Assembly: GCF_916618885.1 (NCBI RefSeq)
Contig: NZ_CAKAKH010000001.1
Span: 1,661,005 to 1,725,004 of the forward strand
Direction of reading: 5' to 3'
Origin: Marinilactibacillus sp. Marseille-P9653
Lineage (GTDB): Bacteria; Bacillota; Bacilli; Lactobacillales; Carnobacteriaceae_A
DNA: 64,000 nt
Within the stretch, counting starts at the first letter, position 1. Every line of letters starts with the position of its first letter. The notes under the pieces were generated by a model that saw only the letters and a program-made list of their open reading frames with translations, did no database searches and was not told the origin of the DNA. Shown here piece by piece: positions 16,807 through 25,672 of this stretch. The position numbers and the translations under genes are program-made.

Positions 16807-18261
16807 TTAATTCATAGATTCCTCATCAAGTTTATACAATTGTTTCAAACGAAGTCTCCAGTCAATTGTTGCGCTTTTGACGACTAAATGATCTTCTTCT
16901 TCATCAAAGAAATAAGTCTCCAAATCTGCCGTGCACTGGCTGCAACAACGTTCTGGCTTTTCCGTTATTGACTCATCGAAATATCGAAGCAGATGTGCTC
17001 TTTTACATTCTTTGGTGAACAAGTACTGCATCATATATTCTAATTGCTCTTTTTTAAGACGTTCTCTAGACTCTATCTGGTGTAAAGCAACTCTATAAGG
17101 GATAGAGGCATTCACATAATACTGGGCAATTTGAACTTTAGGATCTGTTTGCTCTTGTTTGATTTTGTGCTGATACTTATAAATGTATTCTAGTAGAGAT
17201 GCATCGGGTAGGCTATTTTCTTGCAGTCTAATTTGTAAATACTGATCTCCTTGCTCGAAAAGCAGTATGGCAATACCTTCTTTACCATCTCGGCTACATC
17301 TTCCGATTTCTTGCAAGTACATCTCAGGATTAGAGGGCATATGATAATGGATAACGTACCTTATATCCGGTTTATCGATGCCCATCCCAAAAGCGCTTGT
17401 TGCACAAATAACTTGAATCGAGTTGTCTATAAACTGCTGCTGGACTTTAACTTTGTCGTCAATCGTCAAATCAGAATGATAACTTTCAGCTCGGATCCCT
17501 AATTCAGTTCTCAAGACTGAAGCCATTTCATCAGCCAGTTTTTTGCTTGAAAAATAAACAATTCCAGGACTTTTCAACTGATGAACGAGTTCCTTTAAGC
17601 GATCTTTTTTATTCCCCTCACAGATCTCTACTTTTAATTTTATCGAGGATCTGTCCACTGAGTGGATAATCTCTCTAGTTTCCATAGAATCAATGTCCAA
17701 AGATTGTTTGATCTCACTACGAACTTGTTCCGTTGCTGTTGCGGTCAGAGCCATTGTTGTAGGATGATTGAGTTTCCTTTTGACCTCACCAATTTTAAGG
17801 TAATCTGGTCGGAAATCCATTCCCCATTGAGAGATGCAGTGGGCTTCGTCAACGACAAACAAGGCAATGTCTAGTTGAGAAAGTTTTGTCATCAAAAACT
17901 CGAATTGAATCATTTCTGGAGAGATATAAAGAAATTTCAACTTGTGAAGATTTTTTATAATTCTTCTTTTTTCGTTTCTAGACGATAAGCTATTTAAAGC
18001 TGCTACTTGCCGTTCTCCATTACTTTTCAGTTTTTCAACCTGGTCCTGCATCAATGATAGTAGTGGTGAGACAATCAGAACTAGACCTTCTTTTATATAA
18101 GCAGGTAATTGATAACAGATTGATTTTCCACTCCCAGTTGGTAACATAACCACCGAGTCTACTTCTTGAAGGGCTGCTTGAATAGCTTCTTTTTGACCAG
18201 ATCTAAAGGTCTTGTAATTGAATTTTTCATAAAGTATTTGCTCTAGTGTTTTCTCTGCCAT
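16807..18261 (-). CDS. recQ: RecQ-family ATP-dependent DNA helicase (RecS type)
   Basis: 3'-5' DNA helicase for recombination and repair. About 484 residues with motif I MLPTGSGKS, DEAH box DEAHCISQWG, TATAT, and motif VI EIGRCSRDGK. A C-terminal cysteine cluster near RCCSQC suggests zinc binding. There is no HRDC domain, as in Bacillus RecS. The ATG at 18261 is supported by AAGGA six bases upstream; longer in-frame TTG starts lack a site. The start overlaps the end of the ypbB-like gene by 35 bases, so the two are translationally coupled. Confidence 0.93.
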   Translation of the reverse strand: MAEKTLEQILYEKFNYKTFRSGQKEAIQAALQEVDSVVMLPTGSGKSICYQLPAYIKEGLVLIVSPLLSLMQDQVEKLKSNGERQVAALNSLSSRNEKRRIIKNLHKLKFLYISPEMIQFEFLMTKLSQLDIALFVVDEAHCISQWGMDFRPDYLKIGEVKRKLNHPTTMALTATATEQVRSEIKQSLDIDSMETREIIHSVDRSSIKLKVEICEGNKKDRLKELVHQLKSPGIVYFSSKKLADEMASVLRTELGIRAESYHSDLTIDDKVKVQQQFIDNSIQVICATSAFGMGIDKPDIRYVIHYHMPSNPEMYLQEIGRCSRDGKEGIAILLFEQGDQYLQIRLQENSLPDASLLEYIYKYQHKIKQEQTDPKVQIAQYYVNASIPYRVALHQIESRERLKKEQLEYMMQYLFTKECKRAHLLRYFDESITEKPERCCSQCTADLETYFFDEEEDHLVVKSATIDWRLRLKQLYKLDEESMN

Positions 18262-19315
18262 ATCTAATCCTTTCAATCTCTACTAGTCTAAACCACATAA
18301 ACATCAGATCTTCATGATCTTGTTTTGCTTGTTTATAGGAATACTTGGGATTTTGTTCAAAGGCACTATTTAAACGCTCATATTGATCCGCTGGAATATA
18401 TGGCTGGATATTGAAGCCTGGGTGAATAAGATAAATTTCAAGGATATGTTCTCTAATCGTATTTAATTTTAATTGTCTAATTTCTGAGATTCTCTCTACA
18501 CTATGCCCTTCATTTATCATCAAATAAGTATCGTAGGTACTTTTAGATAATCCGAAATAAGTACGCTGATCTAGATAGGCTACAAAATCATTTAACAAAA
18601 GACCTTCAGAGGCTTTGGCTTGGATGATCAATTGTTCGAAGGTATCGTTTAAGCGTACATTCAATTCTACAGATTCCATTTCTAGACTTTCCGCTAGCTG
18701 TCGATTCGTTTTTCCAATGATATCATGCCCAGTTAATTTTCCAACAATCATACTTGCTTCCTCTTCTGTAAACATTAAAAGCAAGTCATACAATTCGGTT
18801 GCCCACTGGAGAGCTAATTGATCCATTGGTGTTTTCTGCTTACTCAACCATTCTTTAACCGATTCCTGATCAATTGGTTCCTTAATGGAAGGACTATACT
18901 TTTTATTGTCATATCTTTTCTCAGAGAATATTTGAGAAACTAATTGTATTTGTAGATAAAACGAATTTCTAAGTGTGGCATTTTCAAGAGAACGAATAGC
19001 TTCTGGATACTTTTTATTTTCAAAATACTGAGTCAATGCTTTGTAGCCAAGCGAAGTTAAAAGGTAACCATCTTCCTCACTACCTTGAAGTAAATTTTTA
19101 GAAGAAAGCGTCTGTAGATAATGTTCTAGATGTTCTTTTTTTAATTCTTTGAATAGTCCAAAAGCAGGAAACAGCTGCTCATTTTCAACTTTGTATAATA
19201 TTGAAGGTGTTCTTCTTCCATGAAACACATGAATTAGCTGAGAGCTTTTCGATGGATAATGATTATTAAAAAAGGATAATAAAAAATACAAAAAGTATCG
19301 ATTTTGAGTAGCCAT
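18227..19315 (-). CDS. YpbB-like helix-turn-helix protein
   Basis: 362 residues, no enzymatic motif. The C-terminal region (about 275-300: EGHSVERISEIRQLKLNTIREHILEIYL) is the helix-turn-helix typical of the YpbB family, which resembles the C-terminal domain of RecQ helicases. The gene overlaps recQ, as ypbB precedes recS in Bacillus, so the product may work with the helicase; that partnership is inference. The ATG follows GAGGTGAAC closely. A ribU terminator lies immediately upstream. Confidence 0.85.
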   Translation of the reverse strand: MATQNRYFLYFLLSFFNNHYPSKSSQLIHVFHGRRTPSILYKVENEQLFPAFGLFKELKKEHLEHYLQTLSSKNLLQGSEEDGYLLTSLGYKALTQYFENKKYPEAIRSLENATLRNSFYLQIQLVSQIFSEKRYDNKKYSPSIKEPIDQESVKEWLSKQKTPMDQLALQWATELYDLLLMFTEEEASMIVGKLTGHDIIGKTNRQLAESLEMESVELNVRLNDTFEQLIIQAKASEGLLLNDFVAYLDQRTYFGLSKSTYDTYLMINEGHSVERISEIRQLKLNTIREHILEIYLIHPGFNIQPYIPADQYERLNSAFEQNPKYSYKQAKQDHEDLMFMWFRLVEIERIRYGRENTRANTL

Positions 19316-19369
19316 AGTTCACCTCTTCTTCTTTTCAGAATACACGTTCAAATCCATTTTTTCAATATA

Positions 19370-19400
19370 AAAAAGGCGGTCATATAGACCCGCCTTTTAG
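19370..19400 (-). terminator. Terminator of ribU
   Basis: Stem AAAAGGCGG..TC / GACCGCCTTTT with one bulged base and TTTTTT on the minus strand, between ribU and the ypbB-like gene. Confidence 0.88.
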
Positions 19401-19426
19401 AATAACTATTCGCTAGTTGATAAAGC

Positions 19427-20038
19427 TTAATTCTCATTTTCTAAAACATATCGTTTAGACTGTTTTTTATAAAGTCTGGTTCTTGATTTAACTAACCAAG
19501 GTTTAAGTTTTTGAAATGCTACGAAAAAGATGATGCCTACAATTGGACCTTTAATTAAATTGAAAGGAACAATTGAGTAGACTAGATACTCTCTAATCGG
19601 TCCAACACTGAACCCCATGACAGCCATATAAGCAGGAATTAGGAATACCCAATTCAAAAGAGCCATAACGACACTTAATGATAATGTACTTGCTATAGTA
19701 GCTAATACTTTTTCTCTAGTTCGTAAGCCCATTTTCGTGATAATAAAGTATATGGGTAACGTATAAGCTAAAGAAGCGATAAACTGCGCTGAATCACCTA
19801 TTGGTAAACCCATGTCTCCACCTTTTTGAACGAAAGATAGTAAAGAACGAATAAAGGCAATGGTCATACCTCCTATAGGTCCATACATATACATTCCGAA
19901 TAATACTGGGAGATCACTAAAATCAATCTTCAGAAAAGATGCTCCGGGTAAAATAGGAAACGAAAACATAGAAATGATCCATGCTAGTGAAGCTAATACT
20001 GCGATACCAACTACTTTTTGCGTTTTGTTGCTTGACAT
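19427..20038 (-). CDS. ribU: Riboflavin ECF transporter S component RibU
   Basis: Membrane substrate-binding subunit that captures riboflavin for the shared ECF energy-coupling module, encoded elsewhere. 203 residues with about six hydrophobic helices. Motifs include FPILPGASFLKIDFSDLP (about 26-43, the conserved riboflavin-binding segment) and GDSAQFIASL. An FMN riboswitch with its own terminator lies upstream, which fixes the substrate with high confidence: transport is shut down when FMN is plentiful. The gene stands alone between promoter and terminator. Confidence 0.96.
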   Translation of the reverse strand: MSSNKTQKVVGIAVLASLAWIISMFSFPILPGASFLKIDFSDLPVLFGMYMYGPIGGMTIAFIRSLLSFVQKGGDMGLPIGDSAQFIASLAYTLPIYFIITKMGLRTREKVLATIASTLSLSVVMALLNWVFLIPAYMAVMGFSVGPIREYLVYSIVPFNLIKGPIVGIIFFVAFQKLKPWLVKSRTRLYKKQSKRYVLENEN

Positions 20039-20154
20039 TGAAAATCCTCCTAGAAGGATTCATCCTGGTTAGGGTATTGAACTTATTGATGCTTACCTCT
20101 ATTTTGTTCCGACATTTCGAAGTGAGACTGGTCAGAGAATGCACTCTAGAAATG

Positions 20155-20195
20155 CAAAAACTCTGTTCAGTTCCACCTCAGGAAATGAACAGAGC
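20155..20195 (-). terminator. Expression-platform terminator of the FMN riboswitch
   Basis: Perfect 9-bp stem CTCTGTTCA/TGAACAGAG and TTTTTG on the minus strand, about 35 bases after the aptamer. Termination on FMN binding is expected for this class. Confidence 0.9.
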
Positions 20196-20227
20196 TAAAT
20201 AGACATAATGATTCAGTCAAAAAGCTC

Positions 20228-20347
20228 CATCTTCTTTATACCAGACTATACTGTCGGTACTGGAATTACACCAGTTCAGCAAAACAATTGTTTCGCTCGT
20301 GGACTTTACCACCGGTCGGGATTTACGCCCTGCCCCTGAAGATGAAT
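20228..20347 (-). promoter_or_regulatory. FMN riboswitch (RFN element)
   Basis: The conserved RFN core is readable on the minus strand: AGGGGCAGGGCG, then CCCGACCGGTGGTAAAGTCC, GCTGAACTGGTG, TTCCAGTACCGACAG, closed by GATTCATCTTC/GAAGATGG. This places an FMN aptamer in the 5' leader of ribU. A transcription terminator follows it and a consensus promoter precedes it. Confidence 0.97.
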
Positions 20348-20386
20348 CATATTATTTTTTTGCTTATTTTTAATAAGCACATTACT

Positions 20387-20414
20387 ATTATACAAAAATG
20401 TACAGAATTGTCAA
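20387..20414 (-). promoter_or_regulatory. ribU promoter
   Basis: TTGACA (20414-20409), 16-base spacer, TATAAT (20392-20387) on the minus strand; both hexamers are perfect. It begins 10 bases after the resE stop. Confidence 0.9.
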
Positions 20415-20423
20415 CAGCTCCGT

Positions 20424-22247
20424 TTAAAACGAATCAAAAGTACTCGTAGAATTTTGATCAATAGGTAAATGTATGATGAAGGTTGAACCTTTACCAAGTG
20501 TAGATTCTACACTTAAGCGCCCTCCATGTGCTTCAATAATACTCTGCACAACAGATAACCCAATTCCTGTACCTGATGCATTATCTGAATAATTTTTTCT
20601 AGATTTGTCTGCTTTAAAGAATCGATCAAAGATATATGGAACATCTTCTTTAGGGATACCCGTTCCTGTATCTCTAACTTCCATAATAACTTCTTCTAGA
20701 TTTTCATCTTCAAATAACCTCAATGTAACCGTCTTGGCAGATTTATCCGTCATCCCGGTGTGTCTAATTGCATTATTAATTAGATTCACAAAAACTTGGT
20801 CCATCTTGTCTTTATCAATAGGTAATTCGATTATTTTTTCTGGAACGTCTAATGCTAATCTTACGTCGACTTCTGAAGCCATTTTATTGAATCTAGAAAC
20901 GAGTGTACTCAAGTAACGGTTCAAGTTTAGAGAATCTTTTTCAATCTCAATAAATCCAGCTTCCATTCTTGATAAATCAAGCATTTCATTAACCATTCGA
21001 TTCATCCGTTGCGATTCATCACTGATAATTTGAGCCATTTCTTTCTTCTCATCAATTGTCTCAGCTATATCATCAATAATCGCTTCACTATAACCCTGAA
21101 CCATCACTAAAGGCGTTCTAAGTTCATGCGAAATATTATTGATAAAGTCAACGCGCATTTTATCTAATCTGTGTTCATGTGTCAGGTCCTTAGTGGACAC
21201 CAGAATGCCTCTAATTTCCAGAGTATCGTCTTCAATCAGAGGTAAGATCGTCACCTCATAATAAAATTCGACCATTTCAATATTGAACTGAGAAAATTTC
21301 TTTGTTTCAACAGCTTCTTTTAAGTTTAACTCTATATCAATATAGTCATCTTTCGTTGAAAAATTACCTTTTTCAACTTGATATTGCGTTAAGAATAAAT
21401 CTCCAGCAGGATTGGAAAGAATCAGGCTCTGATCGGAATCATAATATAAAATTCCTGTATCAATACTTGTCATGATATGAGATAAAAGTTCTTTTTCCTG
21501 CCTGACCACGGTTCTATTTGTTTCGAGAGAATGCCCCATTTTATTCATTGCCATTGCAAGTTCAGATAAGTCATCTCTACCTGAGACCGGTAGTTGGTGG
21601 CTAAAGTCATCTCGTGCATAATCAAAGGCAATATTCGTCATGGCATTGATTGGTTCCGATATATGTCTACGTAAATATAAATAATAAGCGTAACTTAAAA
21701 ATACGCTAAACAAAATAAGTAAACTTAACGCATAGAAAACTGTGCGTTCAACTTCAGCGATAAAAGACAAATCTGCATATGCATAAAATGTCAATTGTTC
21801 ACCTTGAAAATTAATATGTTTGACGTGAAAGATATAGGGTATTTTACTTTCATATTCCGGATCTGAATCAGAACGAATCTGAGTTTCTTCACCAGACACG
21901 ATCTTTTCAACTAAATTGGGATTACTGATTACTCTCTGATAAATATCATCAGAAAATTGGAGATCCCACTCTTCTTCGTTATAAACATCTTGACCCTCAG
22001 AACGAATTGCAAAATTGAGCTTCGCATGAATAACATTAGCTTCCTGAAGATAAGTCATTATATATTGAGGATTACTTTCAGAAAGGGTTTCTACGTTATG
22101 AATAAAGGATTCGTAGTCATTCAAATAGTTCTGCTTAATCTGTTGGGAATAGAATTGGGCATAAAATAAAGATGTGGCAACAAGAGATATAAGGATAAGT
22201 CCAGAAGTAATCAGCCAAACTCTTATCGCAACGATATTCAGCTTCAT
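20424..22247 (-). CDS. resE: Sensor histidine kinase, ResE/SrrB-like
   Basis: 607-residue membrane kinase. TM1 is about 8-29, an extracellular sensor region about 30-167, TM2 about 168-192, then a HAMP domain (PINAMTNIAF...), a PAS-like region (about 255-365), HisKA with SHELRTP (phospho-acceptor His near 375) and a HATPase domain with NLINNAIRHT, DTGTGIP and GTGIGLSVV. It follows the response regulator gene after 9 bases. In Bacillus the ResDE pair answers to oxygen limitation and nitric oxide. The signal here is inferred from synteny with rluB; WalK-type alternatives are less likely given that context. Confidence 0.88.
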   Translation of the reverse strand: MKLNIVAIRVWLITSGLILISLVATSLFYAQFYSQQIKQNYLNDYESFIHNVETLSESNPQYIMTYLQEANVIHAKLNFAIRSEGQDVYNEEEWDLQFSDDIYQRVISNPNLVEKIVSGEETQIRSDSDPEYESKIPYIFHVKHINFQGEQLTFYAYADLSFIAEVERTVFYALSLLILFSVFLSYAYYLYLRRHISEPINAMTNIAFDYARDDFSHQLPVSGRDDLSELAMAMNKMGHSLETNRTVVRQEKELLSHIMTSIDTGILYYDSDQSLILSNPAGDLFLTQYQVEKGNFSTKDDYIDIELNLKEAVETKKFSQFNIEMVEFYYEVTILPLIEDDTLEIRGILVSTKDLTHEHRLDKMRVDFINNISHELRTPLVMVQGYSEAIIDDIAETIDEKKEMAQIISDESQRMNRMVNEMLDLSRMEAGFIEIEKDSLNLNRYLSTLVSRFNKMASEVDVRLALDVPEKIIELPIDKDKMDQVFVNLINNAIRHTGMTDKSAKTVTLRLFEDENLEEVIMEVRDTGTGIPKEDVPYIFDRFFKADKSRKNYSDNASGTGIGLSVVQSIIEAHGGRLSVESTLGKGSTFIIHLPIDQNSTSTFDSF

Positions 22248-22256
22248 ACTTCTATC

Positions 22257-23018
22257 CTACTCCTCTTCTTCATGAGGGTATGAGTTCAGTTTATATCCAA
22301 GCCCCCATACAGTTTCAATCATTTTAGCAGCGGTTTGGGATTCTTTTTTTAATTTTTCACGCAAACGTTTCACGTGTGTATCGACTGTTCTTAAATCACC
22401 AAAGAATTCGTATTTCCAGACTTCTCTTAATAATTGTTCTCTACCAAAAATCTGATCAGGAGAAGACATCAGATAGTGTAAAAGATCATATTCTTTCGGC
22501 GTCAGATTTACTGATCGGCCGTCAGCTGTTACACGTCTAGAATCGTTATCGATCTCAAGATGCGGTAAAGTCAATGTATCAGAGACATCGGCAGCTTTAT
22601 TCATGCTTCCACTACCGGATTGAGTTCTCTTAAGAATCGCAGAAACTCTTAATACAATTTCTCTTGGACTGAAAGGTTTGACAATATAATCGTCGGCCCC
22701 GACTTCGAATCCCTGAATACGATTCAATTCTTCACCTTTTGCTGTAAGCATCATAATGGGTGTATCTTTTTCTTTTCGCAATTCTTCAGCAGCTTCGATT
22801 CCGTCCATTTCAGGCATCATAAGGTCTAAAAGAATTAAGTCGTAATCATTTTCTAGTGCTAATTGTAATGCGATTTTTCCGTTTTCAGCTTCGTCAATCT
22901 CATATTTGGCCTTTTCTAGATACATTCTCAATAATCTACGAATACGATTTTCATCGTCAACCACCAATATTTTTTTCGCTTGCTGTTCTGTACTGCCTTG
23001 TAATTTTTCATCCGTCAC
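22257..23018 (-). CDS. resD: Response regulator, ResD/SrrA-like (OmpR family)
   Basis: 253 residues: receiver domain (about 16-130) with DD at 21-22, phospho-acceptor Asp65 in LLDLMMPEMDG, and Lys in VKPFSPRE, followed by an OmpR winged-helix domain (about 150-245, LTPKEYDLLHYL...LREVWKYEF...VDTHVKRLREKL). The pair follows rluB and scpAB, the same order as in Bacillus except that resABC (cytochrome c biogenesis) is absent. The ATG is 10 bases after AAGGAG. Confidence 0.9.
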   Translation of the reverse strand: MTDEKLQGSTEQQAKKILVVDDENRIRRLLRMYLEKAKYEIDEAENGKIALQLALENDYDLILLDLMMPEMDGIEAAEELRKEKDTPIMMLTAKGEELNRIQGFEVGADDYIVKPFSPREIVLRVSAILKRTQSGSGSMNKAADVSDTLTLPHLEIDNDSRRVTADGRSVNLTPKEYDLLHYLMSSPDQIFGREQLLREVWKYEFFGDLRTVDTHVKRLREKLKKESQTAAKMIETVWGLGYKLNSYPHEEEE

Positions 23019-23183
23019 GATTAGACACTCCTTAGCACGTGATACTATTGACTTTATATTATAATACGTAACTAGTACAATATTATATCCTACTCAAGTT
23101 TAATTATAACTAAGATAAGATGAATGCGCCACTAATTCCAACTGGAATCGCTCTAGCCGATCTTATACGTCAAGAATCAATGA

Positions 23184-23909
23184 TTAAACTTCTTCATCCA
23201 CTAGTTGTTTAAGCTTGTTGACCTCAAATTGTTTGAGTTCTCTCCATACACCAGACTGCATGCCTTCTACCGTTAAAAATCCATAGTGAGTTCTAGTCAA
23301 TTTTTCTACTGGATGTTTAATTGCCTGCATCATTTTCTTAACTTGATGATTTTTACCTTCATGAATGGTTAATTCAACAGTTGAGATATCTCTTTTTCTA
23401 TCATAATCAATGATTCTTGCTTTCGCAGGAGCTGATTTCACCTTATCAAAAACAACACCTTTTTCAAGATGCATAACGTCTTCTCTTGTCATTCTTCCGT
23501 TTACTTTTGCGATGTATGTTTTTTCAACAGAATATTTCGGGTGCATCAATTTGTTTGCTAATTCGCCATCATTGGTCAGTAACAATACACCTGTCGTATC
23601 GTAATCCAATCGTCCTACTGGATAAATTCGTTCTTCAACTTCTTGGAGTAATTGAACAACCGTATCTCTATTTTTTGGATCATCAACTGTTGATACGACC
23701 CCTCTAGGTTTGTTTAACAAGAAGTATACTGGTTTTTCTTTTTGAATCGGCACATCGTCTACAGAGATCGTATCATGTTTTTTCACTTGGTATCCAAGTT
23801 CCGTCATGACTTTTCCATTAACTTTTACGCGTCCTTCTTCAATCATACTCTCAGACTTTCTTCTTGATGCAATGCCCGCGTGAGCCATGACTTTCTGTAA
23901 TCTATCCAT
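23184..23909 (-). CDS. rluB: 23S rRNA pseudouridine synthase RluB-type
   Basis: Converts a uridine of 23S rRNA helix 93 region to pseudouridine. 241 residues: S4 RNA-binding domain (about 2-60, RLQKVMAHAGIASRRKSE) then the RsuA-family catalytic domain with GRLDYDTTGVLLLTNDG, whose Asp is catalytic, and KNHQVKKMM. The gene follows scpB after about 20 bases, the conserved scpA-scpB-rluB arrangement. RluB is preferred over RsuA from synteny. Confidence 0.94.
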   Translation of the reverse strand: MDRLQKVMAHAGIASRRKSESMIEEGRVKVNGKVMTELGYQVKKHDTISVDDVPIQKEKPVYFLLNKPRGVVSTVDDPKNRDTVVQLLQEVEERIYPVGRLDYDTTGVLLLTNDGELANKLMHPKYSVEKTYIAKVNGRMTREDVMHLEKGVVFDKVKSAPAKARIIDYDRKRDISTVELTIHEGKNHQVKKMMQAIKHPVEKLTRTHYGFLTVEGMQSGVWRELKQFEVNKLKQLVDEEV

Positions 23910-23929
23910 ATAACTCCTCCTTCTATTTT

Positions 23930-24493
23930 TTATTCAAATGACTGCTGGAAACTTTCAAAAAATAAAGACGTTTCCTCAGTTTCTTCTTCCATTCTTAGCT
24001 CTGGTAATTCTGATAGAGTATTTAATCCAAAGTAATCTAGAAAATAATCCGTTGTACCATATAAAACGGGTCTTCCTGGCGCTTCAAGTCTTCCAACCTC
24101 TTGAATAAGATCACGCAATCTTAATTTATGGAGTGCTGTTGCAAGTTGCACACCTCTAATTTCTTCGATTTCCATTCTAGTAATGGGTTGTTTATATGCA
24201 ATAATTGCTAGTGTTTCCAGTAAAGCCTTACTTAACTTCTGCATTAAGGGAGACTGAGCATAATTACTTACGACGCTAGAGTAGGTCTCTTTCGTAACAA
24301 GTCTATATTTATTGGCTGTTTCTATAATTGTCAAAGCACTCGTATCTCTAGAATTATAATCATTTAGCAATTTTTCGAGTGAAACAAGTACATGTTCTGT
24401 TGTAGCATTCGTGAGTTTAGCCATCTCCTTCAAAGTAAGCCCCTCATCTCCAGCCACAAATAACAGTGACTCATATACCGCCGTTTCGTTCAT
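23930..24493 (-). CDS. scpB: Segregation and condensation protein B
   Basis: Winged-helix partner of ScpA in the SMC condensin complex that compacts and separates chromosomes. 187 residues; the core IIAYKQPITRMEIEEIRGV (about 93-111) and the C-terminal GRPVLYGTTDYFLDYFGL are diagnostic. It lies 27 bases after scpA in the same orientation. The C-terminal tail is rich in Glu. Confidence 0.97.
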   Translation of the reverse strand: MNETAVYESLLFVAGDEGLTLKEMAKLTNATTEHVLVSLEKLLNDYNSRDTSALTIIETANKYRLVTKETYSSVVSNYAQSPLMQKLSKALLETLAIIAYKQPITRMEIEEIRGVQLATALHKLRLRDLIQEVGRLEAPGRPVLYGTTDYFLDYFGLNTLSELPELRMEEETEETSLFFESFQQSFE

Positions 24494-24520
24494 TTAATCC
24501 CCTCCCTCTCTACTAATAAT

Positions 24521-25267
24521 CTAACCGATATAAGATAACTCGATATCCGAGTAAGTTTCTTCTTGAGTAAAAGCTACTTTGTTTTCTTTAATGAGTTCAA
24601 GTAAAGCAAGAAACGTTACGACGATGTCTTTTCTAGAATAGTGGCTAAACAAATCCTGAAAAGCGACTTTTGTTCTGTATCGGCCTCTAAGCTCTGATTC
24701 AATCCATTCCATACGATCTGCTACTGTTATTTCCTCTGTTTCAATCGTAGTCAGTTCCGGTTCTCTTAATTCGCTTCTTTTCATCACTGTTTTAAAAGCA
24801 TCAATCAAATCTTGCAATTGTATTTCACCGTTCTCTAGAGGAACATTTTTTTGAAATTCAGAAACATCCGCAGGTTCTTTGGTGAAAAAAACAGATCTTT
24901 CCAGTTGTTTCTGGTCAAGTTGATTAGCAGCATTTTTAAATTTCCTATACTCAATCAACATATCCATCAATTCTTCTCTTGGATCTTCATGTTCAGGGAT
25001 AAAGTCTTCTCCCTCTTCATCCCAGCTATCGTTACGTGGAACAAGTAACTGACTTTTGATAGACATCAGCGTAGCAGCCATTACTAAGTATTCTCCAGCA
25101 ACATCTAATTGTAGACTTTTCATTGCGTGAAGATAATCCATATACTGAGCCGTAATTCTGGCAATCGGAATATCGTAAATGTCGATCTCATATTTATTGA
25201 TCAGATGTAAAAGAAGGTCTAAAGGCCCTTCAAATACATCTAAGTTCACTTCCCAATTTTCACTCAT
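24521..25267 (-). CDS. scpA: Segregation and condensation protein A
   Basis: Kleisin subunit that bridges the SMC heads. 248 residues: N-terminal FEGPLDLLLHLI (about 12-23), a central helical linker, and a C-terminal winged helix (VTFLALLELIKENKV..Q) typical of ScpA. It sits between ribT and scpB with short spacers (27 bases on each side), so they form one transcript with lysA. Confidence 0.97.
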   Translation of the reverse strand: MSENWEVNLDVFEGPLDLLLHLINKYEIDIYDIPIARITAQYMDYLHAMKSLQLDVAGEYLVMAATLMSIKSQLLVPRNDSWDEEGEDFIPEHEDPREELMDMLIEYRKFKNAANQLDQKQLERSVFFTKEPADVSEFQKNVPLENGEIQLQDLIDAFKTVMKRSELREPELTTIETEEITVADRMEWIESELRGRYRTKVAFQDLFSHYSRKDIVVTFLALLELIKENKVAFTQEETYSDIELSYIG

Positions 25268-25294
25268 ATCTATTTTCCTTTTAGTCGCTTTAAC

Positions 25295-25651
25295 TTAATC
25301 TTCAGTATGCCACTTTGTTATAAGAGAACTCGTTTCGATCGTTCCAACTAACTGTCTAGGTGAGAATTTTGCTGCTGCTGCGTCTAGTATCTGATGCGCT
25401 AGCCCTTCATCTCGGTACGATGGATTGATTGAAATATGTCTTACCAACACAAATTCATCTTCCACTTCAACACCGAGTACTCCGGCGAAGTCATTTGTCT
25501 CATCGCTTTTCCATAAATACAGTTGACGATTGTCTTCTTGCTTGTACCATTCCAATTCTTTTGTCAATCTCGTTGTTTCTTTAAGATCTGGCACATAAGA
25601 TAATAGCCCCATAGTAATCTTATGGTAATCCGATTTGTATTCCGTTAACAT
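25295..25651 (-). CDS. ribT: GNAT-family acetyltransferase RibT
   Basis: 118 residues with the GNAT fold: the acetyl-CoA loop is SYRDEGLAHQIL (about 83-94). The N-terminal half (ITMGLLSYVPDL...QLYLWK...GVEVEDEFVLVRHISINPSYRDEG) matches Bacillus RibT, an acetyltransferase at the end of the riboflavin operon whose substrate is still uncertain. Here the rib biosynthesis genes are absent and only ribT remains between lysA and scpA, as in many Lactobacillales. Confidence 0.85.
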   Translation of the reverse strand: MLTEYKSDYHKITMGLLSYVPDLKETTRLTKELEWYKQEDNRQLYLWKSDETNDFAGVLGVEVEDEFVLVRHISINPSYRDEGLAHQILDAAAAKFSPRQLVGTIETSSLITKWHTED

Positions 25652-25672
25652 ACTCTACCTCCTCAAAGTGGT

